From Myxococcales bacterium (GTDB taxonomy: Bacteria > Myxococcota_A > UBA9160 > SZUA-336), in the NCBI GenBank assembly GCA_013215565.1, contig JABSQV010000005.1, positions 1 through 64,000 of the forward strand: 64,000 bases of DNA, given 5' to 3'. Shown here one piece after another: positions 10,039-18,967 of the stretch; the stretch's first letter is position 1, and every line of letters begins with the position of its first letter. Both the position numbers and the translations under genes were made by a program. A model generated the notes under the pieces. That model ran no database searches and was not told the DNA's origin. It saw only the letters and a list, made by a program, of their open reading frames with translations.

Positions 10039-11202
10039 GTGAAGGTCTCACTGTTTTATCTGCCCTCGGTCGGAAACCGCGCCGAAGTCGAGGAGGGCCG
10101 TGTCGGCCTTCGCGGCGACCTCTACGACCGCATGCTCGGCGAACTCTCTGAGCAGGCGAAGCTCGCAGACGACCTCGGTTACGACTCGATCAGCTTCACC
10201 GAGCACCACTTCCACATCGAGGGGTTCGAGCTTTCGAACAACCCCGTATTGCTAGACCTCTTCGTCGGGATGCAGACGACCCGGATCCGGGTGGGTCAAC
10301 TCGGCATCGTTCTCCCGGCCCAGAACCCGATTCGTGTGGCCGAAGACATCGCGATGCTCGATCACATGACGGGTGGCCGCGCCAACGCGGGATTCGCGCG
10401 TGGGTATCAGCGCCGCTGGGTCGACATCATGGCCCAACAGACCCACGGGATTCACGGCGCGCTGCCCCACGAGCACGACGAAATCGACGCCGCCAACCGC
10501 GCCGCGTTCGAAGAGTGTTTCCGAATCATCAAAGCCGCCTGGACCCAGGACCAGCTCTCCTTCCAGGGCAAGTACTGGCGCGTGCCGGCCGGGGAAACCC
10601 CCTGGGATCTCGAAGCCACACGGCTCTACGGCGCGGGCGTCGAAGGCGGCATGGTGCGGTCGGTCGGCGTCGTGCCGAAGCCCGTCCAGAAGCCCCATCC
10701 TCCGCTCTTCCAGCCTTTCTCCTCGTCGGAGCGAAGCGTGCGCTGGTGCGCGCAGGAGGGCGTCACCCCGGTCTTGCCCGCGCTGCGTCCCGCGCTCGAG
10801 CAGGAGTTGTTCCGCGTCTACGCGGAGACGTCCGGGAAGCCGCTGGGCGAGGACATCGGGGTACTGCGCGACGTAATCGTCGCCGACTCCGACGAGGAGG
10901 CGCGGCAACTCTGGGCCGACAGCGCCGCCTACGTCGGGGCCGCATGGTTCGCGCCATTTGGCTTTTCGAAGGGCCTCATCGACCCCGAGACCGGGGACGT
11001 GGCAGACCTGTTCTCGGACGGCCTGACGCTGGTGGGGAGCGTCGATACGGTGACCCGCCAACTCGAGGCGCTTCGGGCGCGGCTGCCGGCCCGTTGGCTC
11101 TTTGCCTGGACCTACAACGCGTTCATTCCGCACGCGAAGCTCATGAACTCGATCGAGAAGTTCTACACCAAGGTACTGCCGCGCGTGGCGGATGCGGGCT
11201 GA
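10039..11202 (+). CDS. LLM class flavin-dependent oxidoreductase (luciferase-like monooxygenase)
   Basis: DDLGYDSISFTEHHFHIEGF, TTRIRVGQLGIVLPAQNPIRVAEDIAMLDHMTGGR motifs. GTG start at 10039 (VKVSLFYLP). Confidence 0.88.
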   Translation: MKVSLFYLPSVGNRAEVEEGRVGLRGDLYDRMLGELSEQAKLADDLGYDSISFTEHHFHIEGFELSNNPVLLDLFVGMQTTRIRVGQLGIVLPAQNPIRVAEDIAMLDHMTGGRANAGFARGYQRRWVDIMAQQTHGIHGALPHEHDEIDAANRAAFEECFRIIKAAWTQDQLSFQGKYWRVPAGETPWDLEATRLYGAGVEGGMVRSVGVVPKPVQKPHPPLFQPFSSSERSVRWCAQEGVTPVLPALRPALEQELFRVYAETSGKPLGEDIGVLRDVIVADSDEEARQLWADSAAYVGAAWFAPFGFSKGLIDPETGDVADLFSDGLTLVGSVDTVTRQLEALRARLPARWLFAWTYNAFIPHAKLMNSIEKFYTKVLPRVADAG

Positions 11203-11235
11203 GCGAAGCGCCGCTGGGTTCGGGCTCTGCCGCGT

Positions 11236-12183
11236 TCAGCCTTTGGGTTCGGGAAGCTTCTCGCCCACCACGATCCGGTAGCTGAGCAGGCCCTGGGCGA
11301 TCAGGCGTCCGGTCTTCTCTCCGACGAGATCCACGCGGTTGCTGAACGCCTCCGCGTGCTTGCGCAGATTGCGTGAAAGCGCGACCACGCGCTCGCCTTT
11401 GGACGGGGCCGCGTAGCTAATCTGGATGCCGGGCGTCATGGCCTTGTGCGCGCCGAGCGGCACGAGAGACCACGAGCCAAGCGCTCCGGCCGTATCGAGC
11501 AGTGCCGCGAGCGCCCCGGCGTGGTGCGATCCCTCAGCGTCGAGCACCTCCGCCGCGGGCTCCATCGCGACCCGCGCGCGACCGGCCCCCATGTGCTCCA
11601 CCTCCATCAGACTGCCGATGAAGGGAGCCCGCCCCAACGCGCGGCCCATCGGTCCCGGATCCATTTCGCCCTCGATGAAGCGCTCGATTTCGATCCGGGC
11701 GGGATCCGGATCCTCGGCCGCGGCCCGCTCGGCCTGCGCGCGCGGGACCGAGCGGTAGGTCACCAGGCCCCGTGCCAATTCCCGGCCCGCGTCGTTGCTG
11801 ACCGAGGCCTCGCTGAAGACGATCTCGCGCCCGCGCCGAAGCACGCGGCCCTCCGCGTGAATGTCCTCGCCGATCGCGGCAGCCAGGTAGACCACCGAAA
11901 GGTCGATCACGCCTGCCTCGAGATCGGCAGAGTCATCCAGACCCGTCTCGGCAGCCAGCGAGCCCGCGAATGCGATCATCGAGGCGTTGACCCCACCGTG
12001 AAGCGCCCGGCCCGGGTTCGTGTTGAGTTCCAGATAGGGAAGGCGGAGACGCACGCGATCGGACTCGATCTCGTTCAACTCGCAGCCGAGGCGGCGCACG
12101 TAGGGCGTCTGTTCGAAGCGCTTTCGCCAGTAGTCGAGTGACAACGCCGGCCTCCTTCGTCGGTGCGGCCCGAAGGGTATCAC
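11236..12183 (-). CDS. PaaI-type thioesterase with two hotdog-like domains
   Basis: Two repeated segments of HGG/HAGALAALLDTAG type (LHGGVNASMIAFAGS and HHAGALAALLDTAGA), the usual hotdog thioesterase pattern. Confidence 0.75.
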   Translation of the reverse strand: MIPFGPHRRRRPALSLDYWRKRFEQTPYVRRLGCELNEIESDRVRLRLPYLELNTNPGRALHGGVNASMIAFAGSLAAETGLDDSADLEAGVIDLSVVYLAAAIGEDIHAEGRVLRRGREIVFSEASVSNDAGRELARGLVTYRSVPRAQAERAAAEDPDPARIEIERFIEGEMDPGPMGRALGRAPFIGSLMEVEHMGAGRARVAMEPAAEVLDAEGSHHAGALAALLDTAGALGSWSLVPLGAHKAMTPGIQISYAAPSKGERVVALSRNLRKHAEAFSNRVDLVGEKTGRLIAQGLLSYRIVVGEKLPEPKG

Positions 12184-12209
12184 GCACCCCGCGCGCCGGA
12201 CCCGGAAGC

Positions 12210-14330
12210 TCAGTCCACGTAGCCGAGCGCTCGGAGCTTTGCGGCCTGATCGGGATCGATCTCGTGAGGCGATGGCGCATCCGCAGGGGGCGCGGCCGCG
12301 CCGAGTTCGAGTTCGACCCGCTCGGCTTCGCGCTCAGACAGATACGCGTCGAGCAGCGCGCGGAGATCGGCGGCCTCCGCCGCTTTCTCCGGATAGAGGT
12401 CTCGCTGCTCCAACGGATCCTGCCCCAGATCGAAGTAGTGGTAGTCGGTCCCGGGACTCTGCCCGTAGCGAACCAGCCGGCGATCCCCCAGACGCACCGA
12501 GAGCGCGGGGATGCTCCGAGTGAGCCGGCGCAAGTCGAGAGCGAGGCCGCTCGGCACCCAGCTCTCGCTGAAGACCGGTTCCGGCGCCTCCGGCTCAGAC
12601 CCCTCGCCGAGAAGCTCGGGCGCAAAGCTCCTGCCCTTTGCAGAAGGGAGCGGAGGTACGCCAGTCAGGTCGAGCAGCGTCGGCGCAAGTCCGATCTGCC
12701 CGAGCGGGCCCGCCACACGCCGCCCCTCGGGGATTCCCGGTCCCCGCAGCATAAGCGGGACGTGCGTGATCTCGGAAAAGAGCGTCGGCCCGTGACCGAT
12801 GAAGCCGTGCTCGCCGAACTCCTCTCCGTGATCGGAGGTCACGACTACGAGCGTGTTCTCGTCGAGTCCGAGTTCCTCGAGCACCGCGTAGAACTCGCGC
12901 AGGCGATCGTCGGTGAAGCGAATCTCGCGGTCGTAGAGACGTGGATCGAACTCGGCCGGCAGGCTCACGGGTGGCTTTCGACCCTCGGGCAGGTCCGCAA
13001 AGAGTTCTGCGTAGTCTGCGGGCGGCGCGTAGGGATAGTGGACCTGATAGGTGTGCAGGAACAGGAAGAAGCGCTTGTCGCCGTTTCGCTCCAGCCAACT
13101 GCGGGCCCTTCGGAACATGAGTTCGATCTGGCCCCTCGGAAGGAACACGGTCGGACTCTTGTCTTCGAGGTAGGCATCGAAGCCTCGCCCAAAACCGCGA
13201 TCGATCATGAGGGCAGCATTCTCGGTCACGGCTCCGGTGCGAAAGCCGTGCGCCCGAAACTGCTCGGCCACGGTCACAGCGCCGGGAACGAGTTCGCGAA
13301 GCTGTCCGGCTTTGACTCCGTGCGCGGAGGGGTTCAGGCCCGTAAACGCCGTCATGTGTGCGGGCGCCGTGGTCGCGGCCGCGGCTTCCAGTTGCTCGAC
13401 GACGGTGCCTCCCTTCGCAAACGCTTCCTCCAGGAAGGGCGCCGTCTCGAGCGGGTAGCCGTAACTGTTCAGATGATCCGCGCGAAGCGTGTCGAGCGAG
13501 ATCAGGATCAGGTTCACATCGCCGTCCCGACGCAGCCCGGTCTTGTAGAGGGTCGGGGTCGACCAGACCGGGAGAGAGAAGCCGCCCGCGTCGTCGCGCA
13601 GCCGGGTCGTGGAGAGTCGGAGCGAGGCTTCGCGCCCGGCCCAGCGTGAGAGAGAAACCACCTCGTCGCGCCAGCCCGAGCCGCCCTCCGGGGGGGATTC
13701 GAGGGGATCCAGCGTGGACCGGAACAGCTCTTCACAGGCGCCGTCGCTGCAGACTTCGAGCAGAAACTCTACAGGGCCCTGGTCCCGCGCGAGTTCGAGC
13801 ACCCCGTAGCCGAATTCGAGGCGCGCACCGGGTGGGATCGGAACAGCTTGGGTCTGGTAGCTGCCCCGGTCCGATTCGGGCAGCACGGTGGCCCGGACGA
13901 GGATCGGGACACGCTCCCCGGCCGATCTGGGCGGGAAGACCACCTTCACCTCGAGGGTCAGCCTCTCTCCCTCTGGCTTGAGCGTGCGCACCTTCTGCGG
14001 AACCGGGTGAGCCCTTCCGCGGTACATAAAGCGCCCGTCCGTCACCACCCGCGAGGGCGCCCCGAGCGCCTCCGGCAATTGAATCCGCTTCTCGAACTGC
14101 TCGCTGGCGGAAATTTTCGTTCCGAAGGTGGCCAGCACGTGGGCACTGGGGTGCCCCCGGAACACGTAGCGCGTCTCGGCCCCGATCGTCTCGACCGGCA
14201 ACTCGCCGCCGGCTGCAGCCACCGCCTCCGCATCGACGAAGATCCGCTCGCGCTGCAGATAAGTTTCGCCGTCTCTACACCCGAGCGTACAGGTAAGCAG
14301 TGCGGCCGCGATCCACAGGGCACGCTTCAT
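12210..14330 (-). CDS. sulfatase-fold (PF00884-type) lipoprotein, predicted hydrolase with Thr at the nucleophile position
   Basis: ATG 14330 gives lipoprotein leader MKRALWIAAALLTCTLGC; LISLDTLRADHLNSYGY, ATTAPAHMTAFTG and VVTSDHGEEFGEHGFIGHG motifs. Confidence 0.85.
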   Translation of the reverse strand: MKRALWIAAALLTCTLGCRDGETYLQRERIFVDAEAVAAAGGELPVETIGAETRYVFRGHPSAHVLATFGTKISASEQFEKRIQLPEALGAPSRVVTDGRFMYRGRAHPVPQKVRTLKPEGERLTLEVKVVFPPRSAGERVPILVRATVLPESDRGSYQTQAVPIPPGARLEFGYGVLELARDQGPVEFLLEVCSDGACEELFRSTLDPLESPPEGGSGWRDEVVSLSRWAGREASLRLSTTRLRDDAGGFSLPVWSTPTLYKTGLRRDGDVNLILISLDTLRADHLNSYGYPLETAPFLEEAFAKGGTVVEQLEAAAATTAPAHMTAFTGLNPSAHGVKAGQLRELVPGAVTVAEQFRAHGFRTGAVTENAALMIDRGFGRGFDAYLEDKSPTVFLPRGQIELMFRRARSWLERNGDKRFFLFLHTYQVHYPYAPPADYAELFADLPEGRKPPVSLPAEFDPRLYDREIRFTDDRLREFYAVLEELGLDENTLVVVTSDHGEEFGEHGFIGHGPTLFSEITHVPLMLRGPGIPEGRRVAGPLGQIGLAPTLLDLTGVPPLPSAKGRSFAPELLGEGSEPEAPEPVFSESWVPSGLALDLRRLTRSIPALSVRLGDRRLVRYGQSPGTDYHYFDLGQDPLEQRDLYPEKAAEAADLRALLDAYLSEREAERVELELGAAAPPADAPSPHEIDPDQAAKLRALGYVD

Positions 14331-14396
14331 CTCGCAGTCCGCTCCCGGGTACACATCGCGGTTGCTATGATACCGGTCGGAGGGAGCCGGTCGAGA

Positions 14397-15176
14397 ATGG
14401 AGAGACTCACACGGCTGTCGCGATCGATCGAGGGCAAAGTCGCGCTCATCACGGGGGCCGCGAGCGGCATGGGCTACGCGACCGCGTGCCTGTTTGCGGA
14501 TGAGGGGGCCCGGATCGCCGCCGTGGACCTCAACCGGGAGGGAGTCCTCGAACTCGTGAAACGCATCGAGACAGCCGGGCACGAGGCCCTCGGACTCGAA
14601 CTCGACGTCTCCGACCCCTCGGCTGTTCGGGCCGCGGTCGAGCAGATCACCGACCACTTCGGAGGGCTCGACATCCTGGTAAACAACGCCGGAATGCCCG
14701 CGGGCCTGCCGGTCGAGGCGGAAGGCTACGACGAACTCTGGGAGCGGGCCCTGGCCGTCAACGTGTCCGCGCATCAGCGACTGATTCGGACCGCCCTGCC
14801 CTGGCTGCTCAAGAGCGAGTCCGGCCGCATCATCAACGTGGCCTCCACCGAAGGCCTGGGTGCGACGGCCGGCGTGAGCCCCTATACCGCCAGCAAGCAC
14901 GCCGTGGTCGGCCTGACCCGCGCCCTCGCGGTGGAGCTGGGCTCGCGCGGCATCACGGTCAACTGCATCTGCCCGGGCCCGATTCGCACCGCGATGACGG
15001 CGGCCATCCCAGACGCAGCCAAGAACAAGTTTGCCCGCCGACGGGTGCCGCTCCGCCGCTACGGCGACCCCGAGGAAGTCGCACACGGGACCCTTCACCT
15101 GGCCCTCCCGGCTTCGTCCTACATCAACGGCGCGATCCTGCCCGTCGATGGCGGACTGCTGGTCCAGAACACTTAG
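14397..15176 (+). CDS. SDR family NAD(P)-dependent oxidoreductase
   Basis: TGAASGMG, NNAG and YTASK motifs; C-terminal DGG. ATG at 14397 (MERLTRLSR). Confidence 0.92.
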   Translation: MERLTRLSRSIEGKVALITGAASGMGYATACLFADEGARIAAVDLNREGVLELVKRIETAGHEALGLELDVSDPSAVRAAVEQITDHFGGLDILVNNAGMPAGLPVEAEGYDELWERALAVNVSAHQRLIRTALPWLLKSESGRIINVASTEGLGATAGVSPYTASKHAVVGLTRALAVELGSRGITVNCICPGPIRTAMTAAIPDAAKNKFARRRVPLRRYGDPEEVAHGTLHLALPASSYINGAILPVDGGLLVQNT

Positions 15177-15237
15177 GCAGGCCCGAAACGCTGCGCGGGC
15201 TGTGTCCGGCTCGCACCCGGGGCGTTAGAATCGCGGC

Positions 15238-16014
15238 ATGTCCGAACCGACCGTGAGTGACGCCGACATCGAGAAAGTTCGCGGCTGGATCCGCGAAGCG
15301 GACTCCGTCGTGGTCCTGACCGGGGCCGGCATCTCGACGGACTCGGGGATCCAGGACTTCCGCGGACCGAAGGGACTCTGGACCCAGAATCCCGAGGCCG
15401 AGAAGATGGCCACGCTCCAGCACTATCTGGCCGAACCAGAGGTGCGAAAGCGCGCCTGGCGAAACCGGCTCGATTCCCCGGCCTGGCATGCCGAGCCGAA
15501 CCTCGGGCACCACGCGCTGGTCACGCTCGAGAAGCGCAACAAGCTCGACACGCTGATCACCCAGAACGTCGACGGCCTGCACCAGGCGGCCGGGATGCCG
15601 GCCGAACGGGTGATCGAGATTCACGGCAGCATGCGAGAGGTCGCGTGCCTCGACTGCGGCGAGCGCGCGCCCATGCAGCGCGCCCTGGAGCGGGTCCGGG
15701 CCGGTGAAGCCGACCCCGCGTGCCGAAGCTGTGGCGGGATCCTGAAGTCGGCCACCATCTCGTTCGGGCAGGGGCTGGTTCAGGAGGACCTGGCCCGCTC
15801 GGAGCGGGCCGCGCTCGAGTGCGACCTGCTGCTCGCGATCGGCTCGACGCTGGGCGTCAGCCCGATCAACGGCGTGGTCCCAATCGCGAAGCAGTCTGGC
15901 GCGCGGGTCGTGATCCTGAACGCCCAGCCGACCGAGATGGACGCGCTCGCAGACGTGATCTTCCTCAACGCGATCGCCGCGGTACTGCCGCGGCTCGCGG
16001 CACCGGACGACTGA
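15238..16014 (+). CDS. Sir2-family NAD-dependent protein deacylase
   Basis: [28 protein letters not shown] and CxxC...CxxC Zn pairs (CLDC, CRSC). Confidence 0.95.
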   Translation: MSEPTVSDADIEKVRGWIREADSVVVLTGAGISTDSGIQDFRGPKGLWTQNPEAEKMATLQHYLAEPEVRKRAWRNRLDSPAWHAEPNLGHHALVTLEKRNKLDTLITQNVDGLHQAAGMPAERVIEIHGSMREVACLDCGERAPMQRALERVRAGEADPACRSCGGILKSATISFGQGLVQEDLARSERAALECDLLLAIGSTLGVSPINGVVPIAKQSGARVVILNAQPTEMDALADVIFLNAIAAVLPRLAAPDD

Positions 16015-16066
16015 TCGCGCGCACCGCGAGCGCGTGCTTCGACACCCAGACCCGGAGTTCAGGCAC

Positions 16067-16309
16067 TCAGGGAAGCAGGCACTCGAGACGGTCGATCGCG
16101 TGGACGGGGGCGGCGTCTCCCTGCATGAGGTGCGCGATCGCCGCGTAGACGAGCTGGTGCTGTACGACCCGGGACTTTCCGCGAAACGCCTCGGCCGTGA
16201 CGCGCAGTGCGAAGTGGCCCGGGCTTGCGGCGCGCAGCTCGACGGCCGCTTCCGGGAGCGCGGCTTTGACCGCCTCCAGCAACGCCTGTTGCACGCGCAC
16301 GACGGACAT
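16067..16309 (-). CDS. BolA family protein
   Basis: 80 aa; GHFALRVTAEAFRGKSRVVQHQLVYAAIAHLM matches the BolA core pattern. Confidence 0.8.
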   Translation of the reverse strand: MSVVRVQQALLEAVKAALPEAAVELRAASPGHFALRVTAEAFRGKSRVVQHQLVYAAIAHLMQGDAAPVHAIDRLECLLP

Positions 16310-16449
16310 CCGAAGCCCTTCCCTCAGCCCGCGTCACCGGACTCCGGTACAGTACCAGAGCGCGCTCGGAGCACGACTGGAATTGACCGCGCCGGGCGGT
16401 TTCCCTTAGGTTTCGCATCGGGGACGAGCCGACCCCGGGAGATCCCAGC

Positions 16450-17004
16450 ATGCCGCCGATCCGAGTCACGCTGAAGCTTGCGGATGAGGACGTCGGCCAC
16501 CTGACCGCACTGATGGAGCAAGCCATCAAGTCCGCAGCCAGCCTGAGCGAGTCCGAAATCCGCGCCGCAGCCGTTCGGACGATCGAGACCACCCGAAGCT
16601 CGAAGGCTCCCGACTACGTCCTCGAGCGGATCGAGAATCTCGAGCTGGCGACCCGGATCATGGATGACCCCGACTGGAAGGTGCCGCCCGGCGCTCGCAC
16701 CCGGATCGTGACGGCGCTCAGCTACTTCTCAAATCCGGTCGACCTGATCCCGGACTCGGTCCCGGGACTCGGCTTCCTCGACGACACGATCATGATCGAG
16801 TTGTTGACTCGCGACCTCCGGCATGAGATTGCCGGATTTCGGGACTTCCTCCGCTATCGCGAGCGTGCCCTCGACGGCGGCGAGCGCCGGCAGAAGCGGA
16901 TCGAGAACTGCCGCAAGCGTCTACGCGCACGCATCCAGGAACGTCAGCATCGGGACGCGGATCGCACGCCGTGGGCGATCCGGCGGCTGTTCGGGAGTCG
17001 CTAG
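16450..17004 (+). CDS. YkvA/DUF1232 domain protein
   Basis: VPPGARTRIVTALSYFSNPVDLIPDSVPGLGFLDDTIMI is the typical DUF1232 segment (Y-x2-PxDLIPD). Confidence 0.8.
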   Translation: MPPIRVTLKLADEDVGHLTALMEQAIKSAASLSESEIRAAAVRTIETTRSSKAPDYVLERIENLELATRIMDDPDWKVPPGARTRIVTALSYFSNPVDLIPDSVPGLGFLDDTIMIELLTRDLRHEIAGFRDFLRYRERALDGGERRQKRIENCRKRLRARIQERQHRDADRTPWAIRRLFGSR

Positions 17005-17021
17005 ATACACACGATGCGGCA

Positions 17022-17732
17022 ATGCGACACGGCGTGAACGGCGAGACCACAGCGACAGTGGTGGTGACGGGAGGGACCGGGGCACTCGGACGCGCGGTGC
17101 TGCGCGCCTTCTTCGAGGTCGGCGACCGGGTGACCGCCGCCTGGCTGGTCGCCTCGGAGCGCGACGAGGTCGCGAGCCTGTTCGCGCCCGAGCTCGCAGA
17201 CGGCCGACTCGAGCTGGTCGAGGCCGACGTCGCAGAGGCCAAGGGCGCAGCCGAGGTCGCACGGGTCGCTGGTCCGGCCCGCGCGCTCGTGAACGGGGTC
17301 GGAGGCTTCGAGGGCGGGCTTCCGGTCCACGAAGCGGACCTCGAGGTCTGGGATCGCATGTACCGGATCAACGTCCGCACCGCGGTGGCCATGAGCCGTG
17401 CGGTTCTGCCCGGAATGTTCCAGCGCGGGCACGGCGCGATCATCAACATCGGCGCACAGGCCGCGGCCGCGCCGCCCGCCCGGCTCGCAGCCTATAGTGC
17501 CTCGAAGGCCGCCGTCGTAAACCTGACCCGGAGCCTGCACGCCGAGGCCGGCGACGCGGGGATTCGGGTCAACGCCGTGATTCCGACGACGATCGACACG
17601 CCCGCAAATCGAAAGGCAATGCCCGAGGCCGATCCCTCGACCTGGACCCCGCCTTCCAGGGTCGCAGAGGTGATCGTGTGGCTGGCGAGCGATCGGGCGG
17701 CGACGGTGCGAGGCGGAATGATCCCGGTCTAA
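17022..17732 (+). CDS. SDR family oxidoreductase
   Basis: VTGGTGALGRAV, NGVGG, YSASKAAVVNLTRSLH motifs; ATG at 17022. Confidence 0.88.
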   Translation: MRHGVNGETTATVVVTGGTGALGRAVLRAFFEVGDRVTAAWLVASERDEVASLFAPELADGRLELVEADVAEAKGAAEVARVAGPARALVNGVGGFEGGLPVHEADLEVWDRMYRINVRTAVAMSRAVLPGMFQRGHGAIINIGAQAAAAPPARLAAYSASKAAVVNLTRSLHAEAGDAGIRVNAVIPTTIDTPANRKAMPEADPSTWTPPSRVAEVIVWLASDRAATVRGGMIPV

Positions 17733-17762
17733 GATTCAGGCGGACACAAAAAGGGGGAAGAG

Positions 17763-18188
17763 GTGGCGAGGAAGCGGACTGCGAAGCAGGCAACAAAGAA
17801 GACGGCCAGTCGAAAGACCGGCACAAAGCGGCCCGCGGCAAAGGCCCCGGGAAGGGCCGGCCGCAAGCCGGTGACGAAGCGGAAGGCCGCCCCGAAGGCC
17901 GGCCGCAAGCCGGCGACGAAGCGGAAGGCCGCCCCGAAGGCCGGCCGCAAGCCGGCGACGAAGCGGAAGGCCGCCCCGAAGGCCGGCCGCAAGCCGGTGA
18001 CGAAGCGAAAGGCCGCCCCGAAGGCCGGCCGCAAGCCGGTGACGAAGCCCGCCGCCAAGGCACGGAGCAAGCAGCAGGCCCGCCGCCCGAAGGTCAAGCG
18101 TGCGGCCTCGGCCGCCGCGCCCGCGGACCGGTTCCAGGAAGCGCTCGCGGCCCGGCGCCAGCGCCTGCTATCAGGCCTCGGCTCGTAA
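17763..18188 (+). CDS. Lys/Arg/Pro/Ala-rich histone H1-like repeat protein
   Basis: 141 aa, very basic, with about 4.5 tandem copies of AGRKP(V/A)TKRKAAPK and a short non-repetitive C-terminus (PADRFQEALAARRQRLLSGLGS). Confidence 0.75.
   Translation: MARKRTAKQATKKTASRKTGTKRPAAKAPGRAGRKPVTKRKAAPKAGRKPATKRKAAPKAGRKPATKRKAAPKAGRKPVTKRKAAPKAGRKPVTKPAAKARSKQQARRPKVKRAASAAAPADRFQEALAARRQRLLSGLGS
17856..18047 (+). repeat. tandem 42-bp coding repeat (14 aa unit), four full copies plus one partial
   Basis: Unit gccggccgcaagccggtgacgaagcggaaggccgccccgaag starting at 17856, 17898, 17940, 17982, with a partial at 18024. Confidence 0.95.
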
Positions 18189-18536
18189 CAGGTCGCGCAC
18201 CGACTCGAGCCCACGCCGCAGCCCCGAGAAATCGCTCGGGCTCCCGGCTTCACCGCCGGCCTCGCTGCTGCGCAAAAGCTCATTCAGTCGCTTGCGTGCC
18301 CCTTCGATCGTGAAGCGCTTCTTGTACAGCAGCTGCTTGATCATCAGAACCCGCTCGATGTCCTTACGGCGGTACATGCGCTGGTTCGAACGCGACTTCG
18401 GCGGAACCATCGCCTTGAATTCGGTCTCCCAGTAACGGAGCACGTAAGGCTTGACCTTCGCGATCTTGGCGACCTCACCGATCCGGTAGTAGAGCTTGTG
18501 CGGCACGGCCTTCATGACCCTGTCGACTTCCTCCAT
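18171..18536 (-). CDS. MerR family transcriptional regulator
   Basis: YYRIGEVAKIAKVKPYVLRYWETEF...RSNQRMYRRKDIERVLMIKQLLY; sits downstream of ihfA as in many proteobacteria. Confidence 0.93.
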   Translation of the reverse strand: MEEVDRVMKAVPHKLYYRIGEVAKIAKVKPYVLRYWETEFKAMVPPKSRSNQRMYRRKDIERVLMIKQLLYKKRFTIEGARKRLNELLRSSEAGGEAGSPSDFSGLRRGLESVRDLLRAEA

Positions 18537-18652
18537 CTTCCCCCCTTCGAACGGGCCCCGCCCGAACGGAACCCGCCGCCCACATGACCCGGACGCGGAC
18601 GGCCCGACCGCGGGACTCCGGCCCCGCGAAACCGCCGCCTCCGGCGCGCTCC

Positions 18653-18946
18653 CTATGATGCGGAAACGTCCTTTTCGTTCAACTCATTCTTGAGTACCAG
18701 ACTTGGCTTGAAAGTCAGCACCCGCCGGGCCTCGAGCTGGATCTCCTCCCCGGTCTGAGGATTTCGGCCCTTGCGCGCGTTCTTTTCGCGGACCAGGAAA
18801 TTCCCAAAACCCGAAAACTTGACCTGTTCGCCGGACACGAGCGCTTCCTTGATCGAGTCGAAGACAGTCTCGACGAGTTCCGACGACTCCTTCTTCGAGA
18901 ACCCGACCCGCTCGTAAATCAACTCTACGATCTCGGCCTTGGTCAT
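18653..18946 (-). CDS. ihfA: integration host factor subunit alpha
   Basis: MTKAEIVELIYERVGFSKKESSELVE...FSGFGNFLVREKNARKGRNPQTGEEI...RRVLTFKPS; located after pheT. Confidence 0.93.
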   Translation of the reverse strand: MTKAEIVELIYERVGFSKKESSELVETVFDSIKEALVSGEQVKFSGFGNFLVREKNARKGRNPQTGEEIQLEARRVLTFKPSLVLKNELNEKDVSAS

Positions 18947-18967
18947 ACCTCCCCCTTCGCGTATTTG

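Noticed and set aside
17856-18047. Regular 42-bp repeats resembling a CRISPR array
   Set aside because: No unique spacers; units are contiguous, in frame and encode a basic 14-aa repeat.
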